DNA of 64,000 nucleotides, taken from Polaribacter porphyrae. Its GTDB lineage: Bacteria > Bacteroidota > Bacteroidia > Flavobacteriales > Flavobacteriaceae. The number at the start of each line of letters is the position of its first letter. Position 1 is the stretch's first letter. Shown here in pieces: positions 61,143-64,000 of this stretch. The notes under the pieces were generated by a model, which was not told the origin of the DNA, searched no databases, and was given only the letters and a program-made list of their open reading frames with translations. The stretch spans positions 2,719,554-2,783,553 of the forward strand of contig NZ_MSCN01000001.1 in assembly GCF_002954685.1 (NCBI RefSeq), given 5' to 3'. The translations under genes were made by a program, and so were the position numbers.

Positions 61143-61724
61143 TTACCAAAAAACTCTTTCAAACATCATTTTAAGTGATATTAAAATTACAATTGATGAA
61201 CAGACGATAACCCAGCTATTTTTCTTAACTTTTACAAGCTCTTGCAAAACATAACCCAATGCTAAAATACCAAGTACAATAATTATTTGAGCAACTTCTA
61301 TACCAATAGCAAATTCAACTAAAGGTAAAAGTTTATCTTCTTCTTGACCAATCATCATTCTAAAGTAATTCGAAAAGCCAAGACCATGAATTAAACCAAA
61401 AAACAAGGCAAAAACTAAATTAACACTATCTTTTTGTTCGCTATTGTTTTTTGTATTAATAATGTTAATTACACCTGTAATAAAAATAGTTACAGGAATT
61501 AAAAACTCAATAATATCAACTCTTATTTTTAAGACTCCATAAGCAGACAAGGCCAGTGTTAATGAATGCCCAAGTGTAAAAAGAGTAACTAGCCATAATA
61601 CTTTTTTCCATTGTTTTACACTAAATACAACTGCTAATACTACTAAAAAAATTATATGATCGTAAGCTGAAAAATCTAAAACATGGTGTAAACCCATTTT
61701 AAAATATAATTTAAAATCGTTCAT
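61143..61724 (-). CDS. HupE/UreJ-like membrane protein
   Basis: A 193-residue membrane protein with about five to six helices. Family features: LHHVLDFSAYDHIIFLVVL near the N-terminus, TLFTLGHSLTLALSAYG, and ALFFGLIHGLGFSNYFR with FAIGIEVAQIIIVLGIL. Members carry or assist nickel/cobalt or unidentified metals; no hydrogenase or urease genes lie here, so the substrate is unknown. The ATG at 61722-61724 is chosen because the upstream frame (to 61760) contains the tRNA terminator. Confidence 0.83.
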   Translation of the reverse strand: MNDFKLYFKMGLHHVLDFSAYDHIIFLVVLAVVFSVKQWKKVLWLVTLFTLGHSLTLALSAYGVLKIRVDIIEFLIPVTIFITGVINIINTKNNSEQKDSVNLVFALFFGLIHGLGFSNYFRMMIGQEEDKLLPLVEFAIGIEVAQIIIVLGILALGYVLQELVKVKKNSWVIVCSSIVILISLKMMFERVFW

Positions 61725-61749
61725 TTGAAAGGTTGAATTTAAATTAAAA

Positions 61750-61772
61750 AACCGAAACATATTGTTCCGGTT
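61750..61772 (-). terminator. Terminator of the tRNA-Leu transcript
   Basis: On the minus strand AACCGGAACA and TGTTTCGGTT pair over 10 bp (one G-U), followed by a T-run (complement of 61745-61751). It lies directly after the tRNA. Confidence 0.8.
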
Positions 61773-61775
61773 TTG

Positions 61776-61857
61776 TACTCAAGGTGGGAATCGAACCCAC
61801 ACTTCCGAAGAAACTGGATTTTGAATCCAGCGCGTCTACCAATTCCGCCACTTGAGC
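61776..61857 (-). tRNA. tRNA-Leu (CAA anticodon)
   Basis: The minus strand forms a class II tRNA of 82 bases. Acceptor GCTCAAG pairs with CTTGAGT, the D arm contains TGGCGGAATTGGTAGACGCG, the anticodon stem CTGGA/TCCAG holds loop TTCAAAA (CAA anticodon), a variable arm follows, and the T arm is GTGGG-TTCGATT-CCCAC. The 3' CCA is not encoded. Confidence 0.93.
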
Positions 61858-61918
61858 TTGACAATATTTTGGATTGCAAACTTACTAAATATTTTTAGTT
61901 TTAAAGTGAAAAAATTAA

Positions 61919-61949
61919 TTTCAAACTCGATAATTAATTTCTACTTTTG
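61919..61949 (+). promoter_or_regulatory. Promoter of the prs-rplY operon
   Basis: TTTC (61919-61922), 19-base spacer, TACTTTTG (61942-61949). The -7 box matches the consensus; the -33 box has one change. Leader to the ATG at 61984 is about 28 bases. Confidence 0.65.
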
Positions 61950-61983
61950 TAGATATACAACAACACAACAAAAACATTATTTC

Positions 61984-62925
61984 ATGACAACTAGTCAACT
62001 TGCACCAAAACTTTTTGGTTGCAGACAGAGTACAGTTTTAGCCGAGAATATTGCAAAAGAATACAACACAGAATTAGGAAACGTAATTACCACTTATTTT
62101 AGTGATGGCGAATTTCAACCTGCATTCGAAGAATCTGTTAGAGGAAGACGTGTTTTTATTATAGGATCTACATTTCCGAATGCAGACAATTTGATGGAAA
62201 TGTTGCTAATGTGTGATGCCGCAAAAAGAGCATCAGCAAGACACATTACAGCAGTTATGCCCTATTTTGGATGGGCTAGACAAGATAGAAAAGATAAACC
62301 TAGAGTAGCTATTGGAGCTAAACTGGTAGCGAAACTATTAGAATCTGCTGGTGCTACAAGAATTATGACAATGGATTTGCATGCAGATCAAATTCAAGGT
62401 TTTTTCGAAAAACCTGTAGATCATTTATTTGCTTCAACTATCTTTCTACCCTATATTAAAAGTTTAAATCTAGACAATTTAACTATTGCTTCTCCAGATA
62501 TGGGAGGTTCTAAAAGAGCTTATGCTTACTCTAAACATTTGCTTTCTGATGTAGTAATTTGCTATAAACAACGAAAAAAAGCAAATGTAATTGGACACAT
62601 GGAACTGATTGGAGATGTAAAAGGAAAAAATGTAGTACTCGTTGATGATATGATTGATACTGGAGGAACACTAGCTCATGCAGCAAATTTAATGAAAGAA
62701 AGAGGAGCCTTAAGTGTACGTGCAATTTGTACACATCCTATTTTATCTGGTGGTGCTTATGAGAAAATAGAAGAATCTGCATTAACAGAATTAATTGTTT
62801 CAGATACTATTCCGTTAAAAAAAGAGACTTCTAAAATAAAAGTAGTATCTTGCGCGCCCTTATTTGCGGATGTTATGCATAAAGTGCAAGACAATACCTC
62901 AATTAGTGGACAATTTTTAATGTAA
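61984..62925 (+). CDS. prs: Ribose-phosphate pyrophosphokinase
   Basis: A 313-residue enzyme that makes PRPP from ribose-5-phosphate and ATP for nucleotide, His and Trp synthesis. Visible: FSDGEFQPAFEESVRGRRVF, YFGWARQDRK, the flexible-loop region, the PRPP-binding motif VVLVDDMIDTGGTL, and MDLHADQIQGFFEKPVDHL. The ATG at 61984 gives a normal length; the frame is open to 61852 inside the tRNA. Followed by rplY after 18 bases. Confidence 0.95.
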   Translation: MTTSQLAPKLFGCRQSTVLAENIAKEYNTELGNVITTYFSDGEFQPAFEESVRGRRVFIIGSTFPNADNLMEMLLMCDAAKRASARHITAVMPYFGWARQDRKDKPRVAIGAKLVAKLLESAGATRIMTMDLHADQIQGFFEKPVDHLFASTIFLPYIKSLNLDNLTIASPDMGGSKRAYAYSKHLLSDVVICYKQRKKANVIGHMELIGDVKGKNVVLVDDMIDTGGTLAHAANLMKERGALSVRAICTHPILSGGAYEKIEESALTELIVSDTIPLKKETSKIKVVSCAPLFADVMHKVQDNTSISGQFLM

Positions 62926-62943
62926 ATAATTAAATAAAAAGTA

Positions 62944-63537
62944 ATGAAATCAATTACAATTAAAGGATCAAAAAGAGAAAGCGTAGGCAAAGTAGCTACT
63001 AAAGCCTTACGTAATGCTGGAATGGTTCCTTGCGTTATATACGGAGGAGACAAGCCAATACACTTTTCAGCAGAAGAAAAAGCGTTTAAAAACTTGGTAT
63101 ATACTCCAAACGTATATACTGCATCTATTGATGTTGATGGGCAAAAAGTACCAGCTATTTTGCAAGATATTCAGTTTCACCCAGTAACTGATAAAATTTT
63201 ACACGTAGACTTTTATCAACTATTTGACGATAAAGAAGTTACAATGAATATTCCTGTAAAATTAACAGGTACTTCACCTGGTGTATTAAATGGTGGGTCT
63301 TTACGTTTTACTAATCGTAAATTAAAAATAAAAGCAGTACCTGCAAATTTACCTGATTTTGTAACTGCTGATATTTCTAAATTAAAAATAGGTAATAAAT
63401 TATTTGTAACGTCATTAAAAAATGATGATTATACATTTATGCACCCAGATAATACTGTTGTTGTTCAAGTAAGAACATCTCGTAACGCAACTGCTGAAGT
63501 TGAAGAGGAAGAAGCAACAGAAGCTGCTGCAGAATAA
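62944..63537 (+). CDS. rplY: 50S ribosomal protein L25/general stress protein Ctc
   Basis: A 197-residue TL5/Ctc-type L25 protein: [20 protein letters not shown] then MVPCVIYGG form the 5S-rRNA-binding domain, and a C-terminal beta domain follows ([28 protein letters not shown]). The tail is acidic ([13 protein letters not shown]), typical in Bacteroidota. Operon with prs, ended by the terminator at 63556. Confidence 0.94.
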   Translation: MKSITIKGSKRESVGKVATKALRNAGMVPCVIYGGDKPIHFSAEEKAFKNLVYTPNVYTASIDVDGQKVPAILQDIQFHPVTDKILHVDFYQLFDDKEVTMNIPVKLTGTSPGVLNGGSLRFTNRKLKIKAVPANLPDFVTADISKLKIGNKLFVTSLKNDDYTFMHPDNTVVVQVRTSRNATAEVEEEEATEAAAE

Positions 63538-63555
63538 GTTTTGAAAATATACTTT

Positions 63556-63591
63556 AAAAAAGCGTTACAAATTTTTTTGTAACGCTTTTTT
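63556..63591 (+). terminator. Terminator after rplY
   Basis: AAAAAAGCGTTACAA (63556-63570) pairs perfectly with TTGTAACGCTTTTTT (63577-63591); the arm ends in a T-run. Confidence 0.88.
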
Positions 63592-63646
63592 ATTTAATCT
63601 GAATCTATTTAAATGTGTATTAAAAATTATATAATATATTTCTTAT

Positions 63647-63654
63647 TATTTTTG
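63647..63654 (+). promoter_or_regulatory. -7 promoter box of pth
   Basis: TATTTTTG fits TAnnTTTG. It lies 68 bases before the ATG at 63722 but only 4 bases before an alternative ATG at 63659, so it argues for the downstream start. Confidence 0.5.
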
Positions 63655-63721
63655 AGCTATGATACTCAAAAATCTATTTTATAAATTATTTAACATAAAA
63701 GTAGAAGCAAAAGAAAATCTA

Positions 63722-64000
63722 ATGAAAAAGTTTTTAATTGTTGGTTTAGGAAATATTGGTGATAAATACGAAAATACACGTCATAATATCGGTTTTAAGA
63801 TTCTTGATGAAGTAGCGTCTGAACACAATACTTCTTTTGAAACTGAAAAGCTTGGAGATATTGCTAGTTTTCGTTTTAAAGGAAGAACTTTTATCCTCTT
63901 AAAACCAAATACATTTATGAATTTAAGTGGAAAAGCGGTTAAATATTGGATGCAAAAAGAAAATGTACTTATTGATAACATTTTGGTTGTTACAGATGAT
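63722..64000 (+). CDS. pth: Peptidyl-tRNA hydrolase (3' end beyond window)
   Basis: The first 93 codons of Pth, which rescues tRNA from stalled peptidyl-tRNA. MKKFLIVGLGNIGDKYENTR holds the Asn of GLGN, followed by RHNIGFKILDEV with the catalytic His and then FILLKPNTFMNLSGKAV. An in-frame ATG at 63659 would add 21 residues (MILKNLFYKLFNIKVEAKEN), but the -7 box at 63647-63654 favours the 63722 start. The gene runs off the window end. Confidence 0.92.
   Translation, partial: MKKFLIVGLGNIGDKYENTRHNIGFKILDEVASEHNTSFETEKLGDIASFRFKGRTFILLKPNTFMNLSGKAVKYWMQKENVLIDNILVVTDD

Noticed and set aside
61852-61983. N-terminal extension of the PRPP synthetase
   Set aside because: The extra codons overlap the tRNA-Leu gene and the promoter; the enzyme family starts at 61984.
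1-64000. Avoidance of GGCC as a footprint of the HaeIII-like system
   Set aside because: GGCC is present at several places (for example 5639, 8089, 12104, 13374); the count was not done exactly and low GC alone makes it rare.

Overview
The window is AT-rich chromosomal DNA from a marine-type member of the Bacteroidota, most likely family Flavobacteriaceae (Polaribacter- or Tenacibaculum-like; the genus is an inference). Supporting signs are flavobacterial promoter boxes (TTTG, 19-20 bp, TAnnTTTG) instead of sigma70 -35/-10 boxes, a complete moxR-batABCDE aerotolerance operon, a type IX-secreted GH81 laminarinase, a short-chain NAD-dependent threonine dehydrogenase, and Bacteroidota-style dispersed palindromic repeats. 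No rRNA, CRISPR array, intact insertion sequence or prophage was seen.

Layout. 0-1 kb: a peptidase tail, gene debris and a tRNA-Met. 1-9 kb: polyprenyl diphosphate synthase, divergent from a tetR-tolC-MFP-RND efflux operon. 9-15 kb: a ParDE toxin-antitoxin pair, recX, two lipoproteins, threonine dehydrogenase, a thioredoxin-like protein and an ABC ATPase. 15-24.3 kb: an AraC regulator followed by an 11-gene co-directional, tightly packed or overlapping cluster. The cluster holds a type III polyketide synthase (PKS), a methyltransferase, two flavoproteins, an acyltransferase, and a beta-ketoacyl synthase / dehydratase / ACP / phosphopantetheinyl transferase set. It is the best candidate for an uncharacterised biosynthetic system, perhaps a modified phenolic lipid, quinone or pyrone. 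24-31 kb: OmpA-type lipoprotein, lipocalin-like lipoprotein, a histone-deacetylase-fold hydrolase and metG. 31-43 kb: LD-carboxypeptidase, serine hydrolase, a membrane AraC regulator, the GH81 laminarinase, a deletion scar joining two gene fragments, yraN, a TlpA-like thioredoxin and an SDR oxidoreductase.

43.6-46 kb: a compact GGCC-type (HaeIII-like) restriction-modification operon in the order controller, methylase, endonuclease, with a candidate operator on its promoter. 46-50 kb: cvpA, then beta-carbonic anhydrase with a SulP transporter (probable bicarbonate uptake). 50-58 kb: the moxR, DUF58, BatD-like, batA, B, C, D, E operon. 58-64 kb: housekeeping genes (lpxH, S41 protease, dCMP deaminase, HupE-like, tRNA-Leu, prs, rplY, and the start of pth).

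A recurring theme is small dispersed palindromic repeats that have entered genes without inactivating them. One appears as an in-frame peptide inside MetG, one forms the N-terminus of the BatD-like protein, one lies at the C-terminus of the LD-carboxypeptidase, and others sit between bat-operon genes.
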